Assembly: GCA_016191345.1 (NCBI GenBank)
Contig: JACPOU010000027.1
Location: 1 to 59,137, forward strand
DNA length: 59,137 bases
Origin: Chloroflexota bacterium
Lineage (GTDB): Bacteria > Chloroflexota > Limnocylindria > Limnocylindrales > CSP1-4
Reading direction: 5' to 3'
Program-made: the position numbers and the translations under genes
The notes under the pieces: generated by a model
Seen by the model: the letters and a program-made list of their open reading frames with translations, nothing else
Told to the model about the DNA's origin: nothing
The model's database searches: none
Part shown: positions 42,161-50,318 of the stretch, in pieces
Layout: each line of letters opens with the position of its first letter
Position numbering within the stretch: the stretch's first letter is position 1

Positions 42161-43770
42161 GGCCCCCCGGGCTCCGGGTCCCACTGGCCCCGCGACGCCT
42201 CGTCCGCGACCCGCCGCCAGGCGGTCGTCCCGTCCGCGCGATCCGTCGGCTCGTAGCCCAGGTCCCGGAGCTGGTCCCGGATCCGGTCCGCGGTCCCGAA
42301 GTCGCGTCGCTGCCGGGCGGCCTCCCGGGCGGCCACCAGCGCCATCGCCGCGGCCGACATCGGCGCGCTCGCCGGTCCACTCGCCCACGACCGATGGAGG
42401 TCCAGCCCCAGCACCGCGTCTGCGTCGAGGACGAGCCAGCGGCGCTCGTCGGTCGGAAGGTCGGACCCGACGACCCGGTGGACGATGCCGAGTGCCGTCG
42501 GAAGGTCCAGGTCGTCCTCGACCGCGTCAAGGAACGCGTGCCGCCAGGCCGCTCCGGGGGAGGACAGGGGCGGGACGCCGTGGGCCGTCCGGTCGAACAG
42601 GGCCGGTTCCGCGGCAGGGCGCCCCGCGTCGTCGAGCGACCGGCCGTGCCCCTGGATGCCCTCCCGCGTCCCGCCCGGGCGGTCCGGCGCCCGTCCCGCG
42701 ACGAGCGCCGGGGGAGGGGCCCAGGGCCCGGTGCCCGGCGGTGGACCCATCATCCGCAGCCGGAGCCGGAGGGCGGCGAGCGCGGTTGCGGCAGCGTGGA
42801 GCGACCCTTCCGAGTACTCGAGCTGGCGCGAGTAGCGCGCCGTGAGGCAGAGGTAGCGGAAGGCGAGGGGGTCGTGGGGGACGGCCGCGACCTCGGTGAT
42901 CCGCTGGAAGTTGCCCGCCGACTTCGCCATCTTCCGGCCCTCCATCAGGAGGTGCGACCCGTGGACCCACAGGTCGGCGGGCGGGCCGCCCACGAGGGGC
43001 GCCGACTGGGCGATCTCGTCCTCATGGTGCGGGAAGACGTTGTCCTCGCCGCCGGTGTGGATGTCGAAGCGATCCCCGAGATGGGCCATCGCCATCGCCG
43101 AGCACTCGAGGTGCCAGCCGGGGAAGCCCTCGCCCCAGGGCGAGGCCCACTTGAGGAGCCGCCCGTCGCCGGCCGCCTTCCAGAGCGCGAAATCGGCCGG
43201 ATCCCGCTTGTCCGGCTCGACCTCGCCGCGATGACCGGCCCGGAGCGCGTCGATGGAGTTGCCGGAGAGCTGTCCGTAGCCCGGGTAGGAGCTGACGGCG
43301 TAGTAGACGTTGCCGAGGTCGGTCCGATAGGCGTGGCCCAGCGCTTCCAGTCGCGCGGCCAGGTCCACCATCGCGCCGATGTGCTCGGTCGCGCGGGGGT
43401 AGACGTGGGCGGGCAGGAGGTTGAGGAGGGCGGCGTCGGCATGAAAGGCCGCCTCGTACGCATCCGCGATCTCGGCGGGCGCCTTCGATTCGAGCCCCGC
43501 GGCGACGAGCATCGGGTCGTCGCCGCGATCGAATCGCTCGTCACGGAGATGCCCGACATCGGTGATGTTCTGGACGTGCCGGACCGGGATCCCGCGGTAG
43601 AGCAGGGCTCGCCGGATCAGGTCGGGGAGGAGGAAGGTCCGCAGGTTGCCGACGTGCGCGTAGCGGTAGACCGTCGGGCCGCAGCTGTACATCGTGACCG
43701 GACCCCCACCGGCCGGGTCACGGACCGCCCGCTGGCTGCGGCTCAGGGTGTCGCGAAGGTGGAGGGTCAA
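42112..43770 (-). CDS. cysS: Cysteinyl-tRNA synthetase
   Basis: 552 aa, somewhat long. Class I synthetase: zinc Cys in MYSCGPTVYRYAHVGNLRTF, which also holds the HIGH-equivalent AHVGN. GWHLECSAMAMAHLGDRFDIH, GGEDNVFPHHEDEIAQSAPL and the KMSKS-equivalent GRKMAKSAGNF follow. The C-terminal domain contains AREAARQRRDFGTADRIRDQ and a basic Ser/Arg tail. An unusual region (about 345-405) rich in Pro/Gly/Arg replaces part of the anticodon-side helices. The start is TTG 43770; a GGAG lies upstream. It overlaps the convergent gene by 49 bp. Confidence 0.93.
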   Translation of the reverse strand: MTLHLRDTLSRSQRAVRDPAGGGPVTMYSCGPTVYRYAHVGNLRTFLLPDLIRRALLYRGIPVRHVQNITDVGHLRDERFDRGDDPMLVAAGLESKAPAEIADAYEAAFHADAALLNLLPAHVYPRATEHIGAMVDLAARLEALGHAYRTDLGNVYYAVSSYPGYGQLSGNSIDALRAGHRGEVEPDKRDPADFALWKAAGDGRLLKWASPWGEGFPGWHLECSAMAMAHLGDRFDIHTGGEDNVFPHHEDEIAQSAPLVGGPPADLWVHGSHLLMEGRKMAKSAGNFQRITEVAAVPHDPLAFRYLCLTARYSRQLEYSEGSLHAAATALAALRLRLRMMGPPPGTGPWAPPPALVAGRAPDRPGGTREGIQGHGRSLDDAGRPAAEPALFDRTAHGVPPLSSPGAAWRHAFLDAVEDDLDLPTALGIVHRVVGSDLPTDERRWLVLDADAVLGLDLHRSWASGPASAPMSAAAMALVAAREAARQRRDFGTADRIRDQLRDLGYEPTDRADGTTAWRRVADEASRGQWDPEPGGPQTTRSSRPRKRSSSR

Positions 43771-43983
43771 CGGGCGGCTCCGGCGGAGGCTGTCATCGTA
43801 GGGACCTTCGCGGCCCGGCGAATTTCGGATCTACCGGACCGCTGCCCTAACGAATCCGGCAGCGCCTCGTTCTCCGAGCAAGAGGCCTCGGCGCTGTAAG
43901 CATCGTTCCCCCGGCGGTGTAGCACGAGGTCTCTCTCCCTGTCCGGGGCCGCGTGGCGCGCCGAGGGCACTCGGACCCGCCCC

Positions 43984-43989
43984 TATACT
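43984..43989 (+). promoter_or_regulatory. -10-like hexamer implying leaderless start at 43996
   Basis: TATACT, the best -10 match in the window, ends 6 nt before ATG 43996. Confidence 0.55.
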
Positions 43990-43995
43990 CCGCTC

Positions 43996-44154
43996 ATGCG
44001 CCGGTTCGTCTGCGTGGCCGCCCTCCTGTTCCGGTTCTCCGGCGACCGATACGCGTGGACCTCGCGCCAGCGGGACCCCGTGCCCGTGGAGCGTCCGGTG
44101 ACCCTCCGCGAACCGGGCGGGACCCGCCGCACGGCGGCATGGTGGTCAGCCTGA
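43996..44154 (+). CDS. Candidate 52-aa protein leading the 44-54 kb gene run
   Basis: ATG 43996 to TGA 44154, beginning MRRFVCVAALLFRFSGDRYA and ending TAAWWSA. It is rich in Arg and has no recognised domain. It overlaps the start of the binding-protein gene (ATG 44139) by 16 nt, so ribosomes ending here could re-initiate there. The start lies at the expected transcription start. Confidence 0.42.
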   Translation: MRRFVCVAALLFRFSGDRYAWTSRQRDPVPVERPVTLREPGGTRRTAAWWSA

Positions 44155-45728
44155 ACCGGATCCTTCGTCCGCTGCGGATCGTCATCCTCGTCCCGGTGGT
44201 CGCCGCCGTGCTCCTCGGCGGCCTCGTCGTCCGGACCGGTCCAGTGCCGGCGCGCGGGGCCGGTCCGGACGCGGTCACGCTGCTCTTCGGCGTCCCCACG
44301 ACCCTGGACCCGGCCCGCCAGAGCGACATCGGCTCGGCCGCGTTCAGCGCCCAGCTCTACGAGTCGCTCACCGCGTTCGACGGGTCCCTGACCCTCCGGC
44401 CGGCGCTCGCGGCTGCCTGGGATGTCTCCGATGACGGAACGAGGATCGTGTTCCACCTCCGCGACGGCCTCAAGTTCTCGGACGGTTCTCCCCTGACCGC
44501 GGAGGACGTCGTCGGCTCATGGCTCCGGGTCATCGACCCGAAGCGGCCGTCACAGCTCTCATCCCTCCTCCTCGATGTCCGGAACGCCGGCGGCTACCTC
44601 AAGGGCACGGTCAAGGACCCGGCGCAGGTCGGCATCCGGGCGGAGGGCAATGACGTCGTCGTCGACCTCGAGCGACCCGGCGCGGACTTCCCGGCGATCG
44701 TCGCCGGTCCCACGTTCGGGGTGGTGCCGCCGGCCGTCTGGCGGGACGGCCAGTCGATCGACAACGGGGCGTCGGTCGGCAGCGGAGCGTATGTCGTCTC
44801 GGCGGTCACGGCCGCCGAGTTCACGCTCGTGGCCAACCAGCGGTACTGGGCTGGTCCGCCGGCGATCGCGACCGCCCACCTGCTCCAGGACATCGGCGGC
44901 CGCAGCCCCGTGGCCGCCTTCGAGGCGGGTGACGTCGACTACGTCGGGATCGGCACGTACGACGCCTCGTGGATCCGCTACGACCGGACGCTCGGCCCGG
45001 CCCTGCGGAGGGTTCCGAATCTCGCCCTGTCCTTCGTCGGCTTCACCACGACGGCCCCGCCGTTCGACGACGTTCGCGTCCGCCAGGCATTCGGCGCCGC
45101 AGTGGACTGGCGCCGGCTCGTCGAGCTCGGTGGAGACGGCGCGATCCCCGCGGACAGCATGGTCCCGCCGGGCATCGCCAGTGGCGGCGACCAAAACTGG
45201 CTGCCCGTCCGCGATCCGGCCCGCGCCCGCGACCTGCTGGCCCAGGCTGGCTATCCCGGCGGACAGGGGTTCCCGGTCATCACCTTCGCCGCCGGCGGGC
45301 TGCCGTACGCCGAGGGGATCGCGGCCGAGCTGGAACGGGAGCTGGGCGTGACGGTCCGGATCGAGGAGCTCGACGGCCATTTCGACCGGCTGCAGAACGA
45401 CCCGCCGCCGATGTGGACGCTCGGCTGGGTCGCCGACTATCCCGGCGCCAACGACTTCCTGGGCGTCCTCCTCGGCACCGGCAGCTCGAACAACTACGGG
45501 CGCTGGTCGTCCACGGCCTTCGACGCGGCGATCGCCGACGCGCTCGCGACCCGCGACCCGGACTCCGCACGGATCGCCTTCGAGCAGGCATTGCGCGTCG
45601 TGCGGGACGAGGTCCCGGTCATCCCGATCGCCTATGGCGACGGCTGGGCCTTGTCTCGGGACGGGCTCGTCGGGGCCGGCCAGAACGGGCTCGGCATCCT
45701 GCGGATCGCGGGGCTGGCGTGGAAGTGA
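44139..45728 (+). CDS. Oligopeptide-type extracellular solute-binding protein (SBP_bac_5)
   Basis: 529 aa. An N-terminal hydrophobic segment (about 13-33, LRIVILVPVVAAVLLGGLVV) acts as signal or anchor; there is no lipobox Cys. The mature domain is SBP_bac_5: LLFGVPTTLDPARQSDIGSA, FHLRDGLKFSDGSPLTAEDV, GSGAYVVSAVTAAEFTLVAN and WTLGWVADYPGANDFLGVLL. It would bind peptides outside the membrane. No ABC permease or ATPase gene is adjacent; instead a peptidase-MA protein follows with a GTGA overlap, which is unusual. The long open frame upstream of 44139 overlaps the small leader gene and is not used. Confidence 0.87.
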   Translation: MVVSLNRILRPLRIVILVPVVAAVLLGGLVVRTGPVPARGAGPDAVTLLFGVPTTLDPARQSDIGSAAFSAQLYESLTAFDGSLTLRPALAAAWDVSDDGTRIVFHLRDGLKFSDGSPLTAEDVVGSWLRVIDPKRPSQLSSLLLDVRNAGGYLKGTVKDPAQVGIRAEGNDVVVDLERPGADFPAIVAGPTFGVVPPAVWRDGQSIDNGASVGSGAYVVSAVTAAEFTLVANQRYWAGPPAIATAHLLQDIGGRSPVAAFEAGDVDYVGIGTYDASWIRYDRTLGPALRRVPNLALSFVGFTTTAPPFDDVRVRQAFGAAVDWRRLVELGGDGAIPADSMVPPGIASGGDQNWLPVRDPARARDLLAQAGYPGGQGFPVITFAAGGLPYAEGIAAELERELGVTVRIEELDGHFDRLQNDPPPMWTLGWVADYPGANDFLGVLLGTGSSNNYGRWSSTAFDAAIADALATRDPDSARIAFEQALRVVRDEVPVIPIAYGDGWALSRDGLVGAGQNGLGILRIAGLAWK

Positions 45729-47194
45729 GACGCGGCCGAAGCACGCTGGTCCGGGCGGCCACGGCCCTCGCCCTGCTGGGCGCCGTCCTCCTCCCGGCGG
45801 CGCCCGTGGTGCGTGCCGCGGACCCCGTCATCGGACGCCCCGCGGCCACCGTCCGGTTTCTCCAGGACATCACCTTCACGGCCACGGCGACCCTGTCAGG
45901 CGGGATCAAACGGATTGAGGCCGTCGTGGAGATCGAGGGCAGCCGGCGGGCGATCGTCGCGGATGTCACGCCGGATCGGACCCAAGGGACACTGGACCTC
46001 CGCTACGTGCTCGAGGCGCCCGGCGGCGGGCTGCTTCCGAACACCGACGTCACCGTCCGCTTCCGGGCAACGCTCGAGGCCGGGGCGTTCGTCGACGGCC
46101 CCTCGACGACCATCCGCTACGAGGACGACCGCTTCGACTGGCAGATCCGGGCCGGAGACGTCGTCACGGTCTACTGGACCGAGGGTGGGGCTGCGTTCGG
46201 GCAGCGAGCGCTCGGAATCGCCGAGAACGCGGTTCGCGATGTGAGCACCCTGCTCGGGGTCACCGAATCGAAGCCCATCGACTTCTACGTCTACGCCGAT
46301 CGGAACGCCTTCTACGACATCCTCGGGCCGGCCTCCCGCGAGAACGTCGGCGGGCAGGCCCATCCGGACATCCGGACGCTGTTCGCGAACATCGCGCCCG
46401 ACGTCATCGACGATCCCTGGGTCGGCGTCGTCATCCCCCACGAGTTGACACACCTGGTCTTCGATACCGCGGTCGCGAACCCGTACCACTACCCGCCGCG
46501 CTGGCTCAACGAAGGCCTGGCCGTCTACCTGTCCGAGAGCTACGGCCCCGCCAATCGAAAGGCTGTTGCCGGGGCGGTCGCCGACGGATCGCTGCTGCCC
46601 ATCACCGCCCTCGTCGGACAGTTCCCGACGACGGCCGACCAGTTCAACCTCGCCTACGCGGAGAGCGTCTCAGCCGTGGACTTCCTCGTCCGCACCTATG
46701 GCGAGGCGGCCATGGTCCAGCTCGTCCGCTCGTACGCCGAGGGCGTTACGGACGATGAGGCCTTCCAGGCGGCGCTTGGCACGGACGTGGCGGGGTTCGA
46801 GGCCGCGTGGCTCGCGGACCTCGGCGCCCCCGCGCCGAGTCCCTTCGGGCCGCAGCCGGATCCCGCTGGGCCGCTGCCCGCCGACTGGGTGGGGGAGGGC
46901 CAGGTCCCGGGCGAGATCCCCGGCGGCTCGGAATCGCCGAGCGCGGCGCCGGGCGGCCCGGCCCGGCCCGGGTCGAACGGCGGCCTCGACGTCACGTTCA
47001 TCCTCGCCGTGCTCGTCGCCGTCGGGCTCGCGATGGCGGGCGTGGGAGCGTGGCTCCGTCGCCGAACGCGCGCCACCTCGGTCGTGCCGGTCGCGAGCCG
47101 GCCGGGCTGGAGCGAGCCGGTCCCGGCCGAAGCGGAGTCGCCCGTCGCTGAGGAGGCAGAGGCAGGCCCGGCGGACCAGGGCGACGCTCCATGA
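45725..47194 (+). CDS. Exported peptidase-MA-like metallopeptidase with C-terminal membrane anchor
   Basis: 489 aa from GTG 45725 (GTG 45719 possible). Signal peptide ending near APVVRAADP, a beta-rich N-terminal domain (about 35-145), then a gluzincin domain: VVIPHELTHLVFDTA (HExxH) and WLNEGLAVYLSESYG (third zinc ligand Glu). A Pro/Gly/Ser-rich linker leads to one membrane segment (about 420-440) and a charged tail. The catalytic part should face outside. Substrate unknown. It sits between the binding protein and two DUF881 genes with overlapping ends. Confidence 0.85.
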   Translation: MRRGRSTLVRAATALALLGAVLLPAAPVVRAADPVIGRPAATVRFLQDITFTATATLSGGIKRIEAVVEIEGSRRAIVADVTPDRTQGTLDLRYVLEAPGGGLLPNTDVTVRFRATLEAGAFVDGPSTTIRYEDDRFDWQIRAGDVVTVYWTEGGAAFGQRALGIAENAVRDVSTLLGVTESKPIDFYVYADRNAFYDILGPASRENVGGQAHPDIRTLFANIAPDVIDDPWVGVVIPHELTHLVFDTAVANPYHYPPRWLNEGLAVYLSESYGPANRKAVAGAVADGSLLPITALVGQFPTTADQFNLAYAESVSAVDFLVRTYGEAAMVQLVRSYAEGVTDDEAFQAALGTDVAGFEAAWLADLGAPAPSPFGPQPDPAGPLPADWVGEGQVPGEIPGGSESPSAAPGGPARPGSNGGLDVTFILAVLVAVGLAMAGVGAWLRRRTRATSVVPVASRPGWSEPVPAEAESPVAEEAEAGPADQGDAP

Positions 47195-47940
47195 GCGCCG
47201 TCATCGAGCGGATCCGGGCGCTCCCGAGCTGGCAGGTGACGCTCACGGCCGCCCTGCTCGTCCTCGGCTTCCTCATCGCCGCCCAGCTCGCCGCCGAAGG
47301 CCCGCGCATCCGCTACACGAGCCAGGAGCGGGCGCCGCTCATCGAGACCGCGCTCGGGCTCCAGGACCAGCAGGACGGCCTGCAGGCCCGGATCCTGGAG
47401 CTGCGGGCCAGGATCGTGGAGCTTGAAGGGGAGCAGCCGGGCTCGGAGGCACTCGTCAAGGAGCTGAACGCGGCCCTCGAGAAGGCGCGCATCTCGGGCG
47501 GCCTGGTCCAGCTGACGGGGCCGGGGATCCTGTTCCGCCTGGAGGATGCCGAGCAGGCGGGCGGCAGTTCCGATTCGCTCGTGACCGCCCGTGACCTCCG
47601 GACGCTGGTCCAGGAGCTCTGGCTGGCCGGAGCCGAGGCGATCTCGATCAATGGCGAGCGGGTGACGACGAGCACGGCGGTCCTCGACATCGGCAACGCG
47701 ATCCTCGTGAACTCGGCCTACCTGGCGCCGCCCTATCTCGTCGACGCGATCGGCCCCACGGACCTCTACGAACGGCTCAGCACCTCGCCGTCGTTCGTGG
47801 AATTCGTCCGGTCCCGCATCGAGCCGTATGGCCTCCGCCTGGCGTTCGCGGAGGCCGACAGCGTGACGATCTCCGCATATGCCGGCTCGATCCGGAGTCG
47901 CTACGCCCGGCCGGATCCCTCCGCGAGCGCCCCGCCATGA
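47191..47940 (+). CDS. DUF881 family protein (first copy)
   Basis: 249 aa. One N-terminal membrane segment (about 15-32), a coiled coil (about 45-95, QDQQDGLQARILELRARIVE), then the DUF881 domain: LTGPGILFRLED, ARDLRTLVQELWLAGAEAIS, INGERVTTSTAV and VNSAYLAPPYLVDAIGP. DUF881 proteins occur near division and sporulation genes in Gram-positive bacteria and Chloroflexota; function unknown. ATGA overlap on both sides. Confidence 0.88.
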   Translation: MSAVIERIRALPSWQVTLTAALLVLGFLIAAQLAAEGPRIRYTSQERAPLIETALGLQDQQDGLQARILELRARIVELEGEQPGSEALVKELNAALEKARISGGLVQLTGPGILFRLEDAEQAGGSSDSLVTARDLRTLVQELWLAGAEAISINGERVTTSTAVLDIGNAILVNSAYLAPPYLVDAIGPTDLYERLSTSPSFVEFVRSRIEPYGLRLAFAEADSVTISAYAGSIRSRYARPDPSASAPP

Positions 47941-48608
47941 ACCGCCCGAACGGCCGCCTCGCGGTCACGGTCGTGGTCTTCATCCTGGGAATCCTCGTCG
48001 TGGCCCAGCTGCGGAGCCAGACGACGCGCCCAGGCCTCACGGACCTCTCCGCCCAGGAGATCACGCTCGTCATCGCGAACCTCAACACCCGCAACGAGCA
48101 GCTCCGCGGCGAGGTCGACGCACTCGATCGGCAGGCCGCAGCGCTCAGCGCCGCGCGCGACCGCGGCGACAGCGTTCTCGGCCAGCTTCGATCCGACCTC
48201 GCCGCGATCGAGGGCTGGGCCGGCCTCACTCCCGTCATCGGCCCGGGCGTCTCGATCCGGATCTCCGGCCAGATCGGTGGCGAGGGCGTGGAGGACCTCC
48301 TCAACGAACTTCGCAACGCGGGCGCCGAGGCGATCGCGGTCGAGGGCGTCCGGGTCGTTCCGGGCGTCGTCGCCTACGGGCAGCCGGGGGGCCTGTCGAT
48401 CGAGAACACGCCGCTCCTCGACAGCTTCGAGATCCGCGCGATCGGCAGTCCGCAGATCCTGACCGGTTCGCTGACCCGAAGCGGCGGGGTCATCGCCCAG
48501 CTGACGGCCACCGCGCAGGTTTCGATCAGCGTCACGCCACTGGACTCCGTGGCGATCCCGGCAACCGAGCGCAATCTGATCCCGAGCCACGGACAGCCGA
48601 GCCTCTGA
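47937..48608 (+). CDS. DUF881 family protein (second copy)
   Basis: 223 aa. N-terminal membrane segment (about 8-24), coiled coil (about 45-80), DUF881 domain with VIGPGVSIRISGQIG, LLNELRNAGAEAIAVEGVRV and VPGVVAYGQPGG, ending PLDSVAIPATERNLIP. Diverged from the preceding copy, so an old duplication. The pair may form a membrane complex together. Confidence 0.88.
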   Translation: MNRPNGRLAVTVVVFILGILVVAQLRSQTTRPGLTDLSAQEITLVIANLNTRNEQLRGEVDALDRQAAALSAARDRGDSVLGQLRSDLAAIEGWAGLTPVIGPGVSIRISGQIGGEGVEDLLNELRNAGAEAIAVEGVRVVPGVVAYGQPGGLSIENTPLLDSFEIRAIGSPQILTGSLTRSGGVIAQLTATAQVSISVTPLDSVAIPATERNLIPSHGQPSL

Positions 48609-48614
48609 TACGCT
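48609..48614 (+). promoter_or_regulatory. -10-like hexamer implying leaderless DUF951 gene
   Basis: TACGCT ends 7 nt before ATG 48622, overlapping the stop region of the second DUF881 gene. A second transcript may begin here. Confidence 0.45.
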
Positions 48615-48621
48615 CGGCCGG

Positions 48622-48870
48622 ATGACGACCCGCCCCGTCCTGGAGCTCTTCCTGGGCGATGTCGTGCGCCTCGGCCGTCCCCATCCCTGCGGTGGCACGG
48701 ACTGGCGCGTCGATCGCCTCGGCGCCGACATCGGACTTCGCTGCCGGACGTGCGACCGCCATGTCCTGCTGGAACGACGTGCCCTCGAACGACGCTTCAA
48801 GGGCTTCGTCCAGCGCGGCGATCCCGTCCTGACCGCGGCGGTCCGGGGCGTTCCCGGACGGCCCACGTGA
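48622..48870 (+). CDS. DUF951 family protein
   Basis: 82 aa. Small beta-barrel-like zinc-binding protein: LELFLGDVVRLGRPHPCGGT, DWRVDRLGADIGLRCRTCDR, VLLERRALERRFKGFV. The PHPCG and CRTC motifs are the DUF951 hallmarks. It resembles nucleic-acid-binding OB/SH3-like folds, but the role is unknown. GTGA overlap with the MFS gene. Confidence 0.85.
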   Translation: MTTRPVLELFLGDVVRLGRPHPCGGTDWRVDRLGADIGLRCRTCDRHVLLERRALERRFKGFVQRGDPVLTAAVRGVPGRPT

Positions 48871-50318
48871 CCGGGGAGCCCCTGGACGCCAGCGATACGG
48901 GAACTGGTGCCGTCCTGCGGAACCGCCCGTTCCTGCTGCTCTGGCTCTCGCAGCTGGCGACCCAGGTCGGGTCGAACATGGTCCTCTACGGGCTGACCGT
49001 CGTCGTCCTCGAATCGACCGGGCTCAGCTCGGCCGTCAGCGTCCTGTTCCTCACGTTCCTCGTTCCCTCGGTGCTGCTGTCCGCCGTGGCCGGGGTCTAC
49101 ATCGACCGGGTCGATCGCCGGACGGTCCTCGTCGTGACGAACGTCCTGCGAGGCGTGGCGATGGTCGCGATCTGGCTGGTCGGGCCGAACGTGAGCCTCA
49201 TCTTCCTGCTGAACATCGTCGTCTCGACGCTGACCGTCTTCTTCGCTCCGGCCGAGGCCGCGATGATCCCGCACCTCGTCCCGCGGCGGCAGCTCGTGAG
49301 CGCGAACGGGCTCTTCACGCTGACCCTCAACGGAGCCTTCGCCCTCGGCTTCGCGCTCCTGGGGCCGCTCATCGTCAAGGTCTCGGGCGGACCGGCGCCG
49401 GTCCTCCTCGTGGTCGCGGTCCTGTACGGGATCGCGGCCGTCTTCTGCTTCACGCTTCCGTCGGATTCGCCCATCCGGGACGAAGCCGCAGTCTCCGCGG
49501 AGGCCACCGCGGAGGCGCCGCAGGGCACGCTCTCCCAGCTCAAGGAGGGCCTCGGCTACATCCGGACGAACCGGGCGATCGGATGGTCGCTCGGCTACCT
49601 CGGCATCGCGGCGTCGCTCGTCGGCGTCAGCGGCGTGCTCGGGCCCAAGTTCGCCCAGGACACGCTCGGCCTCCGCGCACAGGACCTCTTCCTCGTCGTC
49701 CTCCCGCTGGGCATCGGCATCGTCATGGGCGTGCTCCTCCTGAATTCCTACGGCCGCTACCTGCCCAGGCGGAGGGCGATCGAGGGTGGGCTCGTCGCGC
49801 TCGGGATCCTCCTCGCGGTGATGACGATCGCCGGCCCGCTCAGCCGCGCCCTCCAGGGAGTCAGGCCACCGATCGTCGACCTCTCGGCGCTGACCTCGCT
49901 GGTCGCCGTCGTCATCGCCATTGCCTTCCTCGCGGGCATCGCCTACGGCATCGTCGCGATCTCGAGCCAGACGCAGCTCCAGGAGGACCTGCCGGAGGAG
50001 GTCCGGGGCCGCGTCTTCGGCGTCCTGAACATGCTCGTCTCGGTGGGCAGCTTCCTGCCGATCATCATCGTCGGCCCGATCTCCGACCTCGTCGGGACGA
50101 CCGCGGTCATCCTGACCGTGGCGATCCTCATCTTCCTGTCCGGGATCCTGTCGTACAGCCTGCGCGGGCCGCTCGCGCCGGAGGAGGTGCGGGCCAGCGC
50201 GGGCACGATGGTGCCGGGCACCGCCATGGATCCGATCGGCGTGGCGATGCGGACCGGCGACGAACGCAGCCGGGTCGCGGCAGATCGCGGGCCGGACGGC
50301 GACGCCTTCGGTGAGTGA
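48867..50318 (+). CDS. Major facilitator superfamily transporter
   Basis: 483 aa, about 12 membrane segments. MFS_3-like: FLLLWLSQLATQVGSNMVLY near the N-terminus, the loop YIDRVDRRTVLVVTNVLRG (A-motif variant), FFAPAEAAMIPHLVPRRQLV, ANGLFTLTLNGAFALGFALL, and EEVRGRVFGVLNMLVSVGSF. These patterns recall macrolide-type drug exporters (MefA-like). Substrate unknown. GTG start overlapping the DUF951 stop; the tail of about 50 residues is polar. The stop overlaps the next gene. Confidence 0.88.
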   Translation: MTGEPLDASDTGTGAVLRNRPFLLLWLSQLATQVGSNMVLYGLTVVVLESTGLSSAVSVLFLTFLVPSVLLSAVAGVYIDRVDRRTVLVVTNVLRGVAMVAIWLVGPNVSLIFLLNIVVSTLTVFFAPAEAAMIPHLVPRRQLVSANGLFTLTLNGAFALGFALLGPLIVKVSGGPAPVLLVVAVLYGIAAVFCFTLPSDSPIRDEAAVSAEATAEAPQGTLSQLKEGLGYIRTNRAIGWSLGYLGIAASLVGVSGVLGPKFAQDTLGLRAQDLFLVVLPLGIGIVMGVLLLNSYGRYLPRRRAIEGGLVALGILLAVMTIAGPLSRALQGVRPPIVDLSALTSLVAVVIAIAFLAGIAYGIVAISSQTQLQEDLPEEVRGRVFGVLNMLVSVGSFLPIIIVGPISDLVGTTAVILTVAILIFLSGILSYSLRGPLAPEEVRASAGTMVPGTAMDPIGVAMRTGDERSRVAADRGPDGDAFGE

